Below are positions 47,928-56,317 of a stretch of 64,000 bases of DNA, piece by piece. How positions within the stretch are numbered: position 1 is the first letter of the stretch; every line of letters begins with the position of its first letter. The DNA is from Streptomyces fumanus (GTDB lineage Bacteria; Actinomycetota; Actinomycetes; Streptomycetales; Streptomycetaceae). Below the pieces are notes generated by a model. That model saw only the letters and a list, made by a program, of their open reading frames with translations. It was not told the origin of the DNA and searched no databases. Where the stretch lies: assembly GCF_014655295.1 (NCBI RefSeq), contig NZ_BNBI01000013.1:124001-188000 (forward strand). Reading direction: 5' to 3'. A program made the translations under genes and the position numbers.

Positions 47928-48353
47928 TCAGCTCGACGACTGGTCGTTGTCCTTGTGCGCGCCCCAGCCGTGCCAGCGGTCGATCTCGACCCAGGCGCTG
48001 ACCCGGGCGCGGGACCGCTGGGGGTAGGGGCCGCCGGTGTAGTGGGTGGAGAGGCGGTCGATGTCGGCCAGGTTCTCGTCGTCGCGGGTCTCGGTGACCC
48101 GGCCGATCAGGGTGACGTGGGTGTACCAGTCGTCGGCGTCAAGGACGGTGAGGGTGACCCGGGGGTCGCGGCGCAGGTGCTTGAGGCGGACCCGGCCCTC
48201 GTCGAGGTTGATCAGCACCCGGCCGTCGTCCTCCCACAGGTACCAGGTGGCCGTGGAGACGGGGGTGCCGTCGGAGCGGAGGGTCGCCATCACGCAGGGG
48301 TTGGGGCGGCGCAGCAGGTCGACGGCCTCGGGCGGCAGCGGCGGCTTGGACAC
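47928..48353 (-). CDS. PPOX-class F420-dependent oxidoreductase
   Basis: The 141-residue split-barrel protein has ATLRSDGTPVSTATWYLWED and DPRVTLTVLDADDWYTHVTLIGRVTE (given in parts), typical of PPOX-family, probably F420-binding, reductases. The start is the GTG at 48353, placed 5 nt after AAGGAG. It is one of many paralogues in Streptomyces, with no assigned substrate. The beta-hydroxyacid dehydrogenase gene ends 31 nt upstream in the same direction, suggesting an operon. Confidence 0.88.
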   Translation of the reverse strand: MSKPPLPPEAVDLLRRPNPCVMATLRSDGTPVSTATWYLWEDDGRVLINLDEGRVRLKHLRRDPRVTLTVLDADDWYTHVTLIGRVTETRDDENLADIDRLSTHYTGGPYPQRSRARVSAWVEIDRWHGWGAHKDNDQSSS

Positions 48354-48384
48354 GTGAACTCCTTGATCGTTGCGTGGTCCGAGG

Positions 48385-49269
48385 CTACTTGGACTCGTCG
48401 AAGCTGGCGAAGTAGACGGCGGCCATGTCCTCGTCGCCGTGTCCCTGGGCGGCGGCGCGGGCGAGGCGTTCGGCGCCGGCGGCGGCCCCGTCCAGACGCA
48501 GGCCGGCCCGTTCGCCGGCCTCGACGATCAGCCGGGCGTCCTTGGCGGCGGTGGCCACCGCGAACTGCGGCGGGGTGAGCGCGCCGTCCCGGACCAGGGC
48601 GGCCTTGGCGCGCAGATAGCCCATGTCGAGCGGGCCGCCGGCGATGGCGTCGAAGAAGCGGTCCGGGTCGACGTCCAGGGCCTCGGCGAGGGCGAGGACC
48701 TCGCCGGTGGCGTTGGTGGCGGCGATGACCCAACTGTTGGCGACCAGCTTCAGCCGGGTGGCGCTGCCGGCGGCGCCGTCCTCGCCGGTCCACACGGTGC
48801 GCGAGCCGACCGCGTCGAACACCGGCGTCACCGTGGGGCGGGCGTCGGCGGGGCCGGCCGCGAGGACCAGCAACTGCCCGGCCTCGGCGGGCTGCCGGGT
48901 GCCGAGGACGGGGGCGTCGAAGAAGACCAGGCCGTGTTCCCGGGCGAACCCGGCCAGTTCGCCGAGGGCCCCGATGCCCGCGGTGGTCGACTGCACCCAG
49001 GCGGCGCCGGGGCGCAGACCGGGCGCGGCCTGCCGCATCACGTCCAGGGCGGCCGGACCGTCGTAGAGCATGGTCAGCACCACGTCGGCGGCGCGGACCG
49101 CGTCCGCGGGGGTGCCGGCGACGTGAATGCCGTCGGCGGCGAGCGGCTCGGCCTTGGCACGGCTGCGGTTCCAGGCGTGGACGGTGTGTCCGGCGCGGGC
49201 GAGGTTGCGGGCCATGGCGGCGCCCATGATGCCGGTGCCCAGGACGCTCACGGTGAGCTGGTCGGTCAT
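48385..49269 (-). CDS. beta-hydroxyacid dehydrogenase/imine-reductase-like oxidoreductase
   Basis: The 294-residue protein has the N-terminal NAD(P) motif VLGTGIMGAAMARNLARAG, the substrate loop DAPVLGTRQPAEAGQL (the usual GxxGxx) and the second-domain motif KLVANSW with its conserved lysine. It belongs to the 3-hydroxyisobutyrate dehydrogenase family. The basic residues after the second strand (NRSRAK) point to NADP(H). It is probably cotranscribed with the PPOX gene. Substrate not predictable. Confidence 0.9.
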   Translation of the reverse strand: MTDQLTVSVLGTGIMGAAMARNLARAGHTVHAWNRSRAKAEPLAADGIHVAGTPADAVRAADVVLTMLYDGPAALDVMRQAAPGLRPGAAWVQSTTAGIGALGELAGFAREHGLVFFDAPVLGTRQPAEAGQLLVLAAGPADARPTVTPVFDAVGSRTVWTGEDGAAGSATRLKLVANSWVIAATNATGEVLALAEALDVDPDRFFDAIAGGPLDMGYLRAKAALVRDGALTPPQFAVATAAKDARLIVEAGERAGLRLDGAAAGAERLARAAAQGHGDEDMAAVYFASFDESK

Positions 49270-49621
49270 GTGGTCGGCTTCCTGTTCTGGTGTCCGTGCG
49301 GTGACCGTGATCAGCTTGCCACTTCCGTCCCGGTGGCGGCTCTCCGGCCGCGCGCCGCCCCGCGGGCGCGCGGTCACGGCGCCACCCCCGTGGGTGCCGT
49401 GACCGCGCCCCGCGTGGCCTCCCCCGTCGTGCCGGTGAACGCATCGTGAGCGATGCTGGGCGTGCGGTGCAACGGGGTTTCCGGGGCACGGGCGTTGCCG
49501 GAAAACATGGGTATGCACCCTTGTGCCGAGGGGCACGAGGGTCTTGGGTGGGACGAGTGCGCCGACCCGGCCGCCCGGCTCGCAGGTCGGTGACATGGTG
49601 GAATCTCAGGAGGATCCCGAC
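49270..49621. promoter_or_regulatory. control region between the oxidoreductase gene and egtA
   Basis: This 352-nt gap holds a perfect dyad GCATCG-TGAG-CGATGC (49441-49456) and, further on, a hairpin in the egt leader (49517-49542). No certain -10/-35 pair was found for either gene. AGGAGGATCC just before the egtA ATG is a strong ribosome site. Confidence 0.45.
49517..49542 (+). promoter_or_regulatory. hairpin in the egtA leader
   Basis: ACCCTTGTGCC (49517-49527) pairs with GGCACGAGGGT (49532-49542) over 11 bp with one T-G pair and a GAGG tetraloop, 80 nt upstream of the egtA ATG. It could be an RNA control element or a leftover operator; no known class fits. Confidence 0.4.
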
Positions 49622-50926
49622 ATGTCAGATTCGGTAGGCGGCTGTACCGATCAGCCGCGCTCCGCCGTCACCGAAGCGGAGGTCGAGGCTCTGGTCCGCG
49701 GCATCTGCTTCAAGACCGGCCCGCCCCGACGCCTCGGGGTGGAAGTGGAATGGCTCGTCCACGAGCTGCGCGACCCGCGGCTCCCCGTCACACCCGAACG
49801 GCTCGACGCGGCCTACGCCGCACTGCGCACCGTGCCCCTGAGGTCGGCGCTCACCGTGGAGCCCGGCGGCCAGTTGGAACTGAGCTCGCCGCCCGCGGCC
49901 TCCCTGACGGACCTCGTCGATACCGTCTCCGCCGATCTGGCCGCCGTCCGCGCGGTCCTGCGCGAGCAGAGTCTCGTCCTGGCCGGCTTCGGCCACGATC
50001 CCTGGCGGATTCCCCGCCGTTACCTGCGCCTGCCCCGCTACGACGCCATGGAGGCGTGCCTGGACCGCACCGGTCCGGCGGGCCGCGCGATGATGTGCGC
50101 CTCGGCCTCCGTGCAGGTCTGCGTGGACGCGGGGTACGAGGAGCCCGGCCCGCTCGGCCATGTGCGGCGCTGGTGGCTCGCCCACTATCTGGGCGCGGTG
50201 CTGGTGGCCGCGTTCGCCCACTCGCCGCTGGACGGGCGGCGTCCCACCGGCTGGCGCTCCACCCGGCAACTGCTCTGGGAGCACATAGGCCCGGACCGGG
50301 CGGGCGGCCCCCCGCTGGACACCGAGCCACGCACCGCCTGGGCCCGGCATGTGCTGGACGCCCCGGTGATGTGCGTACGCCGGGACAGCGGCCCCTGGGA
50401 GGTGCCCGAGGGGCTGACCTTCCGGGAATGGACCCGGTCGCGGTCGCCGCGGCCGCCGACCCGGGACGACCTCGACTACCACCTCACCACGCTGTTCCCG
50501 CCGGTCAGACCGCGCGGCCACCTGGAGCTGCGGATGATCGACGCGCAGCCCGGGGAGGACGGCTGGATCGTGCCGCTGGCCGTCACGGCGGCGCTGTTCG
50601 ACGACCCGGAGGCCAGCGAGACCGCCTACCGGACCGTGAAGCCGCTGGCCGAGCGGACCGGCGGGCTGCCCGCCCCGCACAACCCGCTGTGGCGGGACGC
50701 GGCCCGGCACGGGCCGGCCGACCCGGAGCTGCGCGAGGCCGCCGCCGGGTGTTTCGCGGCGGCGCTCGAAGCGCTGCCCCGGCTCGGCGCGGACGCCCGG
50801 GTGACGGACGCCGTCGCCGCGTACCGGGACCGCTATGTCGCCCAGGGCCGCTGCCCCGCCGACGATCTGCTGGAGGAACCGGCCGGCGCGGGCCGCCGGC
50901 CGAACCGGAAGGACATCCGCCCATGA
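49622..50926 (+). CDS. egtA: EgtA glutamate-cysteine ligase (ergothioneine)
   Basis: The 434-residue protein is the GCS2-type gamma-glutamylcysteine ligase of ergothioneine synthesis: LGVEVEWLVHELRDP, SLTDLVDTVSADLAAV, MMCASASVQVCVDAG and HLELRMIDAQPGEDGW are its blocks. It joins glutamate and cysteine using ATP; the dipeptide is the sulfur donor used by EgtB. AGGAGG precedes the ATG, so the upstream in-frame start at 49595 is not needed. The gene overlaps egtB by ATGA. It heads the complete egtABCD operon. Confidence 0.93.
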   Translation: MSDSVGGCTDQPRSAVTEAEVEALVRGICFKTGPPRRLGVEVEWLVHELRDPRLPVTPERLDAAYAALRTVPLRSALTVEPGGQLELSSPPAASLTDLVDTVSADLAAVRAVLREQSLVLAGFGHDPWRIPRRYLRLPRYDAMEACLDRTGPAGRAMMCASASVQVCVDAGYEEPGPLGHVRRWWLAHYLGAVLVAAFAHSPLDGRRPTGWRSTRQLLWEHIGPDRAGGPPLDTEPRTAWARHVLDAPVMCVRRDSGPWEVPEGLTFREWTRSRSPRPPTRDDLDYHLTTLFPPVRPRGHLELRMIDAQPGEDGWIVPLAVTAALFDDPEASETAYRTVKPLAERTGGLPAPHNPLWRDAARHGPADPELREAAAGCFAAALEALPRLGADARVTDAVAAYRDRYVAQGRCPADDLLEEPAGAGRRPNRKDIRP

Positions 50927-52242
50927 CCGAGCCCGCGTACGACGCCGAGGCGCTGCGCGAGCGGGCGCTGGCCACGCTGGTCGCCGCCCGGGAGCGCACC
51001 GCGCTGCTGACCGACTGCGTGGACGGACCCGACCTGACCGCCCAGCACTCGCCGCTGATGTCACCGCTGGTGTGGGACCTCGCCCACATCGGCAACCAGG
51101 AGGAACAGTGGCTGCTGCGGGCCGTCGCCGGGCAGGAGGCGATACGGCCCGAGATAGACAGCCTCTACGACGCCTTCGAGCATCCCCGCGCCGAACGCCC
51201 CAAGCTGCCGCTGCTGCCGCCCGAGGAGGCCCGCCGGTACGCGGCGGACGTGCGCGGCCGGGCCCTGGACGTGCTGGAGCGCACCGCGTTCCACGGGTCG
51301 GACCTGACCGAGGCGGGCTTCGCCTTCGGGATGGTCGCGCAGCACGAACAACAGCACGACGAAACGATGCTGATCACGCATCAGCTCCGCAAGGGGCCGC
51401 GGGCGCTGGTCGCCCCCGACCCGGAGCCGGTGCCGCCGTACGACGGGCCGGCCGAGGTGCTGGTGCCCGGCGGCCCGTTCACGATGGGCACCTCCACCGA
51501 GCCCTGGGCGCTGGACAACGAACGGCCCGCGCACCGCCGCGAGGTGGCCCCGTTCCTCATCGACACCACACCGGTGACCAACGGCGCCTACCAGGCGTTC
51601 ATCGCGGACGGCGGCTACCAGGACCCGCGCTGGTGGACGCCCGAAGGATGGGCGCACATCCAGCGCAACGCGATCTCGGCGCCGCTGTTCTGGCGCCGGG
51701 ACGGCGGGCAGTGGCTGCGCCGCCGGTTCGGGGTCACGGAGGCGGTGCCGCCGGAGGAGCCGGTGGTGCACGTGTGCTGGTACGAGGCCGACGCCTACGC
51801 CCGCTGGGCCGGGCGGCGGCTGCCCACCGAGGCGGAGTGGGAGAAGGCCGCCCGGTACGACCCGGCGACCGGCCGCTCCACCCGCTACCCGTGGGGCGAC
51901 GCCGACCCGGGCCCCGAGCACGCCAACCTGGGCCAGCGGCACCTGCGCCCGGCGCCCGCCGGCAGTTACCCGGCGGGGCAGTCGCCGCTGGGGGTACGGC
52001 AGTTGATCGGGGACGTGTGGGAGTGGACGGCGAGCGACCTGGCGCCCTACCCGGGGTTCCGGGCGTTCCCGTACCGGGAGTACTCGGAGGTGTTCTTCGG
52101 GCCCGAGTACAAGGTGCTGCGCGGCGGTTCGTTCGCCGTGGACGCGGTGGCCTGCCGGGGCACGTTCCGCAACTGGGACTATCCGGTCCGGCGGCAGATC
52201 TTCTCCGGCTTCCGCACCGCCCGGTCCGCGGAGGGTGTCTGA
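50923..52242 (+). CDS. egtB: EgtB hercynine oxygenase/sulfoxide synthase
   Basis: The 439-residue protein combines a DinB-like N-terminal domain and a formylglycine-enzyme-like C-terminal domain (VPGGPFTMGTSTEPWALDNE, CWYEADAYARWAGRRLPTEA, LIGDVWEWTASD). The non-heme iron ligands are H55 in WDLAHIGNQEE and H141/H145 in QHEQQHDE. It couples hercynine with gamma-glutamylcysteine using O2 to make the sulfoxide. Overlaps of 4 nt with egtA and 1 nt with egtC imply coupled translation. Confidence 0.95.
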   Translation: MTEPAYDAEALRERALATLVAARERTALLTDCVDGPDLTAQHSPLMSPLVWDLAHIGNQEEQWLLRAVAGQEAIRPEIDSLYDAFEHPRAERPKLPLLPPEEARRYAADVRGRALDVLERTAFHGSDLTEAGFAFGMVAQHEQQHDETMLITHQLRKGPRALVAPDPEPVPPYDGPAEVLVPGGPFTMGTSTEPWALDNERPAHRREVAPFLIDTTPVTNGAYQAFIADGGYQDPRWWTPEGWAHIQRNAISAPLFWRRDGGQWLRRRFGVTEAVPPEEPVVHVCWYEADAYARWAGRRLPTEAEWEKAARYDPATGRSTRYPWGDADPGPEHANLGQRHLRPAPAGSYPAGQSPLGVRQLIGDVWEWTASDLAPYPGFRAFPYREYSEVFFGPEYKVLRGGSFAVDAVACRGTFRNWDYPVRRQIFSGFRTARSAEGV

Positions 52243-53033
52243 TGTGCCGTCACCTGGCCTACGTGGGCCCCGAGGTGCGGCTCGGGGAGCTGCTGGTGGC
52301 GCCCGCGCACGGGCTGTACCGGCAGTCCTGGGCGCCGCGCCGGCAGCGGTACGGGACGGTCAACGCCGACGGGTTCGGCGTCGGCTGGTACGCCGGCGGC
52401 GACCCGGTGCCGGCCCGGTACCGCCGGGCCGGGCCGGTCTGGGCCGACCTGTCCTTCGCCGACCTCGCCCGGGTGGTGCGCTCCGGCGCGCTGCTCGGTG
52501 CGGTGCGGGACGCGACCCTGGCGGGGGCGGACGCGGAGGCCGCGGCGGCGCCGTTCGCCGCGGGCACCTGGCTGTTCAGCCACAACGGGGCGGTGGCCGG
52601 GTGGCCCGGCTCGCTCGCCCCGCTGGTCGCGTCCCTGCCGCCGGCCGAGGTGCTCGCGCTGGAGGCCCGTACCGACTCGGCGTTCGTGTGGGCGCTGGTG
52701 CTGGCCCGGTTGCGGGCCGGGGACGACCCGGGCCGAGCGCTGGCCGGGACGGTCGCCGAGGTCGCCGCGGCGGCCCCCGCCTCCCGGCTGAACCTGCTGC
52801 TGACCGACGGGACGGCGGTCACCGCCACCGCCTGGGGCGACACCCTGTGGTACCTGGCCCGGCCCGGCGGCGGCACCGTCGTGGCCTCCGAACCCTACGA
52901 CGACGATCCCGCCTGGCAGGAGGTGCCCGACCGCACCCTGCTCACGGCGAGCCGCACCGAGGTGCTGCTGACGCCGCTGAAGGAACCGAGCGACACCCTG
53001 GCACCCGCGTCCGCTGAGGAGTCCCGCACGTGA
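52242..53033 (+). CDS. egtC: EgtC gamma-glutamyl amidohydrolase
   Basis: A 263-residue class II glutamine-amidotransferase-like enzyme. The nucleophile is Cys2 (MCRHLAYVG), exposed after removal of the start methionine, with NADGFGVGWY and FSHNGAVAGW as further active-site motifs. It removes the glutamyl group from the EgtB product, leaving hercynylcysteine sulfoxide. It starts at the TGATG junction with egtB. Confidence 0.93.
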   Translation: MCRHLAYVGPEVRLGELLVAPAHGLYRQSWAPRRQRYGTVNADGFGVGWYAGGDPVPARYRRAGPVWADLSFADLARVVRSGALLGAVRDATLAGADAEAAAAPFAAGTWLFSHNGAVAGWPGSLAPLVASLPPAEVLALEARTDSAFVWALVLARLRAGDDPGRALAGTVAEVAAAAPASRLNLLLTDGTAVTATAWGDTLWYLARPGGGTVVASEPYDDDPAWQEVPDRTLLTASRTEVLLTPLKEPSDTLAPASAEESRT

Positions 53034-53992
53034 GCCCGTTCCGCATCACCCGCATCCTGCCCGAGGACGCCACGGAGGCCGCGCTGCGCGCCGATGTCCG
53101 GGCCGGTCTGACGGGCACGCCGAAGACCCTGCCGCCGAAGTGGTTCTACGACGCGCACGGCAGCGAGCTCTTCGAGCGGATCACCGAACTGCCCGAGTAC
53201 TACCCGACCCGCGCCGAACGCGAGATCCTGCGGGCCCGGGCCGGCGAGATCGCGGCGGCCACCGGCGCGGCCACCCTGGTCGAGCTGGGCTCCGGGTCGT
53301 CCGAGAAGACCCGCTATCTGCTGGACGCCCTGACCGGGCTGCGCGGCTACGTCCCGGTCGACGTCAGCGAGAGCGCCCTCACCGGGGCCGGGCGGGCGCT
53401 CGCCGCCGAGCGGCCCGGGCTGGCCGTGCACGCGCTGATCGCCGACTTCACCGCCGGGTTCACCCTGCCCGACACGCCGGGGCCCCGGCTGCTGGCGTTC
53501 CTCGGCGGCACCATCGGCAACCTGCTGCCCGCCGAGCGCGCCGCGTTCCTCACCGCCGTACGGGCCCTGCTCGCGCCCGGTGACACGCTGCTGCTCGGCA
53601 CCGACCTGGTGAAGGACGAGGAGGTGCTGGTCCGGGCGTACGACGACGCGGCCGGGGTGACGGCGGCGTTCAACAAGAACGTGCTCACCGTCATCGACCG
53701 GGAGCTGGACGCCGACTTCGACCCGGACGCCTTCGAGCACGTGGCGGTGTGGGACCCCGGGCGGGAGTGGATCGAGATGCGGCTGCGCTCCCGTACCGCC
53801 CAGACGGTGAAGGTGCAGGCGCTGGACCTGGCCGTGGAGTTCGCGGCCGGGGAGGAGATGCGCACCGAGGTGTCGGCGAAGTTCCGCGAGGAGGGCGTAC
53901 GGGCGGAGCTGACGGCGGCCGGGCTGGAACCGGTGCGCTGGTGGACGGACGGCGCGGGCCGGTTCGCGCTCTCCCTGAGCACGGTGCGCTGA
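53030..53992 (+). CDS. egtD: EgtD histidine N-alpha-methyltransferase
   Basis: The 320-residue EgtD-family methyltransferase (DUF2260) has LPPKWFYDAHGSELFERIT, ELGSGSSEKTRYLL (SAM motif), FLGGTIGNL and FNKNVLTVIDRELDADF. It trimethylates histidine to hercynine, the first step of ergothioneine synthesis. GTG start inside the egtC stop. The C-S lyase gene egtE is not in the operon; in Streptomyces that last step is often encoded elsewhere. Confidence 0.95.
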   Translation: MSPFRITRILPEDATEAALRADVRAGLTGTPKTLPPKWFYDAHGSELFERITELPEYYPTRAEREILRARAGEIAAATGAATLVELGSGSSEKTRYLLDALTGLRGYVPVDVSESALTGAGRALAAERPGLAVHALIADFTAGFTLPDTPGPRLLAFLGGTIGNLLPAERAAFLTAVRALLAPGDTLLLGTDLVKDEEVLVRAYDDAAGVTAAFNKNVLTVIDRELDADFDPDAFEHVAVWDPGREWIEMRLRSRTAQTVKVQALDLAVEFAAGEEMRTEVSAKFREEGVRAELTAAGLEPVRWWTDGAGRFALSLSTVR

Positions 53993-54032
53993 GCGCGGCG
54001 CACCGGGCGCGGGCCCCGTCCGCCGGGCCGGG

Positions 54033-55298
54033 TCACTCGCCGTCGAGGTCCAGCAGGTCGGTGACGCGTTCGGAGGCCCGGCGGGCCTCGGTGGCCGCGT
54101 CGCCGCCCTTGAGGACGGCGGTCATGTACTCCTTGATCGGGTTGTCCGCCTCGACCGCGCCCCACCGGGGGGTGGTCGGGGTGGCCCGGCCCCGGGCGGC
54201 GCCGGCCGCCATCGCGGTGACGCCCTCCTCACCGGCCACGGCCGCGGCGAGGGACTTCTTGTTGGGGACGTAGTTCATGGCGCGGGCCAGTTCGGTGTTC
54301 CACTTCTCCCCCGCCAGCGCCTCGACCACCGCGACGGCCGCCTCCCGGGCGTCGGTGTTCTTGGCGACGACCAGGTCGGAGCCGCCGGTGAAGACGGCGC
54401 CGGGGGCGCCGGCGCTCTTGCCGGGCACCGGGAAGAAACCCAGCTTCCCCTCCAGCTCCGGGTTCTGCTCGACGATGGCGCGGGCCAGGCCCGGCACGGC
54501 GACGATCTGGGCGACCTGCCCGCCGGCGAACACCCCGGCCTGCGGCGGGTGTTCCTCGTCGGCGTCGACCGGCCCGTCGCCGAGCGCCTGGAGGCGGCGG
54601 TAGTAGTCCATGCCGCGCAGGGCCGCGGCGCTGTCCAGGGTGCCCTGCCAGACGGCGCCGCGCTGCCGGGCCAGTTCGCCGCCCTCCTCCCAGATGAACC
54701 CGGCGAGCGTGTACCAGTCCTGGCCGGCCAGGTAGATGCCCTGGGTGCCGCCGGTGTCGAGGCGTTCGGTGATGTCGAGCCACTCCTGCTGGGTGCGGGG
54801 CGGCGCGGTGATCCCGGCCCGCTCGAACAGGTCCTTGCGGTAGACGACCACGCGGTTGGCGGCGTACCAGGGCACGCCGTACTGCCGGGACATCCACTGG
54901 CCGGGTTCGGCGAGGCCGGGCAGCCAGTCGCGCAGGCCCCAGTCCCGCATCGACTCCAGGGTCAGGTCGAGCAGCCCGCCGTCCTCGGCGTACTGCGGGA
55001 CCTGGGTGTTGCCGACCTCGATGACATCGGGTCCGCCGGTGCCGTCCGCCTTCAGCGCGGCCCGCACCTTCTCGCCGATGCCGGTCCACTGCTGGATGCG
55101 GACCTGGAGGTCGAGGCCGGGGTGGTCGCCCTCGAACTCCTCGGTGAAGCGGTCCACGAAGTCCTTCGAGGCGCTGTCCTTCATCAGCCACACCGTGACG
55201 GAGCGCTGCTCGGCGGCGTCCTCCCGGGCGACCAGGCCGCACCCGCTGAGCAGGGCGGCGGACACACAGACGAGGGCGAGGGGGCGACGACGTCTCAC
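54033..55298 (-). CDS. sugar ABC transporter substrate-binding lipoprotein (orphan)
   Basis: A 421-residue family 1 solute-binding protein: lipobox LLSGC with the modified cysteine at residue 20, then VTVWLMKDSASKDFVDRF and GVPWYAANRVVVYRKDLF, and a sugar-binding cleft region rich in Trp and Asp. It would capture an oligosaccharide outside the cell. No permease or ATPase gene is adjacent, so it must share a transporter encoded elsewhere (MsiK-type ATPases do this in Streptomyces). GntR-type half-sites lie upstream. Confidence 0.88.
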   Translation of the reverse strand: MRRRRPLALVCVSAALLSGCGLVAREDAAEQRSVTVWLMKDSASKDFVDRFTEEFEGDHPGLDLQVRIQQWTGIGEKVRAALKADGTGGPDVIEVGNTQVPQYAEDGGLLDLTLESMRDWGLRDWLPGLAEPGQWMSRQYGVPWYAANRVVVYRKDLFERAGITAPPRTQQEWLDITERLDTGGTQGIYLAGQDWYTLAGFIWEEGGELARQRGAVWQGTLDSAAALRGMDYYRRLQALGDGPVDADEEHPPQAGVFAGGQVAQIVAVPGLARAIVEQNPELEGKLGFFPVPGKSAGAPGAVFTGGSDLVVAKNTDAREAAVAVVEALAGEKWNTELARAMNYVPNKKSLAAAVAGEEGVTAMAAGAARGRATPTTPRWGAVEADNPIKEYMTAVLKGGDAATEARRASERVTDLLDLDGE

Positions 55299-55385
55299 GG
55301 GGGGTCCTGTTTCTCTGTGCGGGGCACGGCGACGGGGAACCCGGCGTGGGGGGACGAGCGGAGCGCTCGTACGGGTGTCTGGATT

Positions 55386-55408
55386 TTGGTATGTACCAAT
55401 GCGTTGGT
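55386..55408. promoter_or_regulatory. GntR/HutC-type operator cluster
   Basis: TTGGTA (55386-55391) and TACCAA (55394-55399) form a dyad over TG; ACCAA (55395-55399) and TTGGT (55404-55408) form a second, overlapping dyad. The motif resembles HutC/DasR-type sites (GGTN4ACC core). It lies 88 nt upstream of the binding-protein ATG. Confidence 0.6.
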
Positions 55409-55504
55409 CAAGCGATCGGGAGCCACCGGGCCGCCGTCTCGCGCCCGGTCACCTCTTGAGGCACCGTGGAGGCACGTCACGTCGTCACCGAGAGGAGCAC
55501 CCGC

Positions 55505-55726
55505 ATGTCGAACCACACCTACCGGGTCACGGAGATCGTCGGCACCTCGCCCGACGGCGTCGACCAGGCGGTCCGCAACGGCATCACCCGCGCCTCCGAG
55601 ACCCTGCGCAACCTGGACTGGTTCGAGGTGACCCAGGTGCGCGGCGCGATCGCGGACGGGCGGATCTCGCACTGGCAGGTCGGCCTGAAGGTGGGCTTCC
55701 GCCTGGAGGGCGCGGACGGGGAGTGA
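55505..55726 (+). CDS. dodecin, flavin-storage protein
   Basis: A 73-residue protein with the dodecin sequence: TYRVTEIVGTSPDGVDQAVR, ASETLRNLDWFEVTQVRG (the Trp stacks on flavin) and ISHWQVGLKVGFRLE. Dodecins assemble into hollow 12-mers that bind FMN/FAD or CoA and buffer free flavin. GAGAGGAGC precedes the ATG. It stands alone between the lipoprotein and HAD genes. Confidence 0.93.
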   Translation: MSNHTYRVTEIVGTSPDGVDQAVRNGITRASETLRNLDWFEVTQVRGAIADGRISHWQVGLKVGFRLEGADGE

Positions 55727-55750
55727 CCCCCTGGGCCGCCCGGCCCGGCG

Positions 55751-56248
55751 TCAGGTGCGGCCCTCGCGCTCCTGCGCGTCCCTCAGCTCCGCCGACCGGT
55801 CCGCCCACCGCGCCCGCAGGACGGTGAACCCGGCCCGTTCGGCGTCCGCGCAGACCAGTTCGTCGTCGTCCACCAGGACGCGGACCTCGCGGGTGCGGGC
55901 CAGCCCGCGCAGGATCTCCAGCTTGGTGTGCCGGGCGGGCCGGCGGTCCCGGTCGCGCCGCATGTGCAGTCGCCCCTCGGGGAGCCCGTGCGCGGCCAGC
56001 CAGTCGAGGGTGTCGCGGCGGCAGCGCTCCGGGCGGCCGGTCAGATAGACGATCTCGCACTCCTCGGCGCTGCGCCGGGCCAGCGCCACGCCCTCGGGCA
56101 GCGGCGGGTCGTGCGGCGCGGCGGCGAAAAAGGCGTCCCAGTCGCGCGGGCGGCGCTCCAGGAAGCGCTGCCGGTGCGCGGTGTCCGCGAGGGTGTTGTC
56201 CAGATCGAACACGGCCAGGGGACGCTCACTGCTCTCGCGCACGCTCAC
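55751..56248 (-). CDS. HAD-superfamily phosphatase (polynucleotide kinase 3'-phosphatase-like)
   Basis: The 165-residue product has HAD motif I FDLDNTLAD, motif II in YLTGRPERCRRDTLDWL and motif III/IV near VLVDDDELVCADAERAG. The family resembles the phosphatase part of polynucleotide kinase/phosphatases, and the kinase part is absent. The start is a GTG (56248 or 56242). It is divergent from the LLM monooxygenase gene, 69 nt away. Substrate unknown. Confidence 0.83.
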   Translation of the reverse strand: MSVRESSERPLAVFDLDNTLADTAHRQRFLERRPRDWDAFFAAAPHDPPLPEGVALARRSAEECEIVYLTGRPERCRRDTLDWLAAHGLPEGRLHMRRDRDRRPARHTKLEILRGLARTREVRVLVDDDELVCADAERAGFTVLRARWADRSAELRDAQEREGRT

Positions 56249-56317
56249 GCCGCCCAGCCTAGGCCGGGCGGCGGCCGGGGGCGGGAATGTCCCGGCCCGC
56301 CGGGCGTTGACACGGTC

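Noticed and set aside
44924..49269. A biosynthetic gene cluster around the BTAD regulator
   Set aside because: The neighbours are single hydrolase and oxidoreductase genes; no PKS, NRPS, terpene, RiPP or tailoring core is present.
49490..49520. SigB-type promoter (GGGTAT) upstream of egtA
   Set aside because: GGGTAT occurs in ATGGGTATGC, but no GTTT-type -35 lies at the required 14-17 nt.
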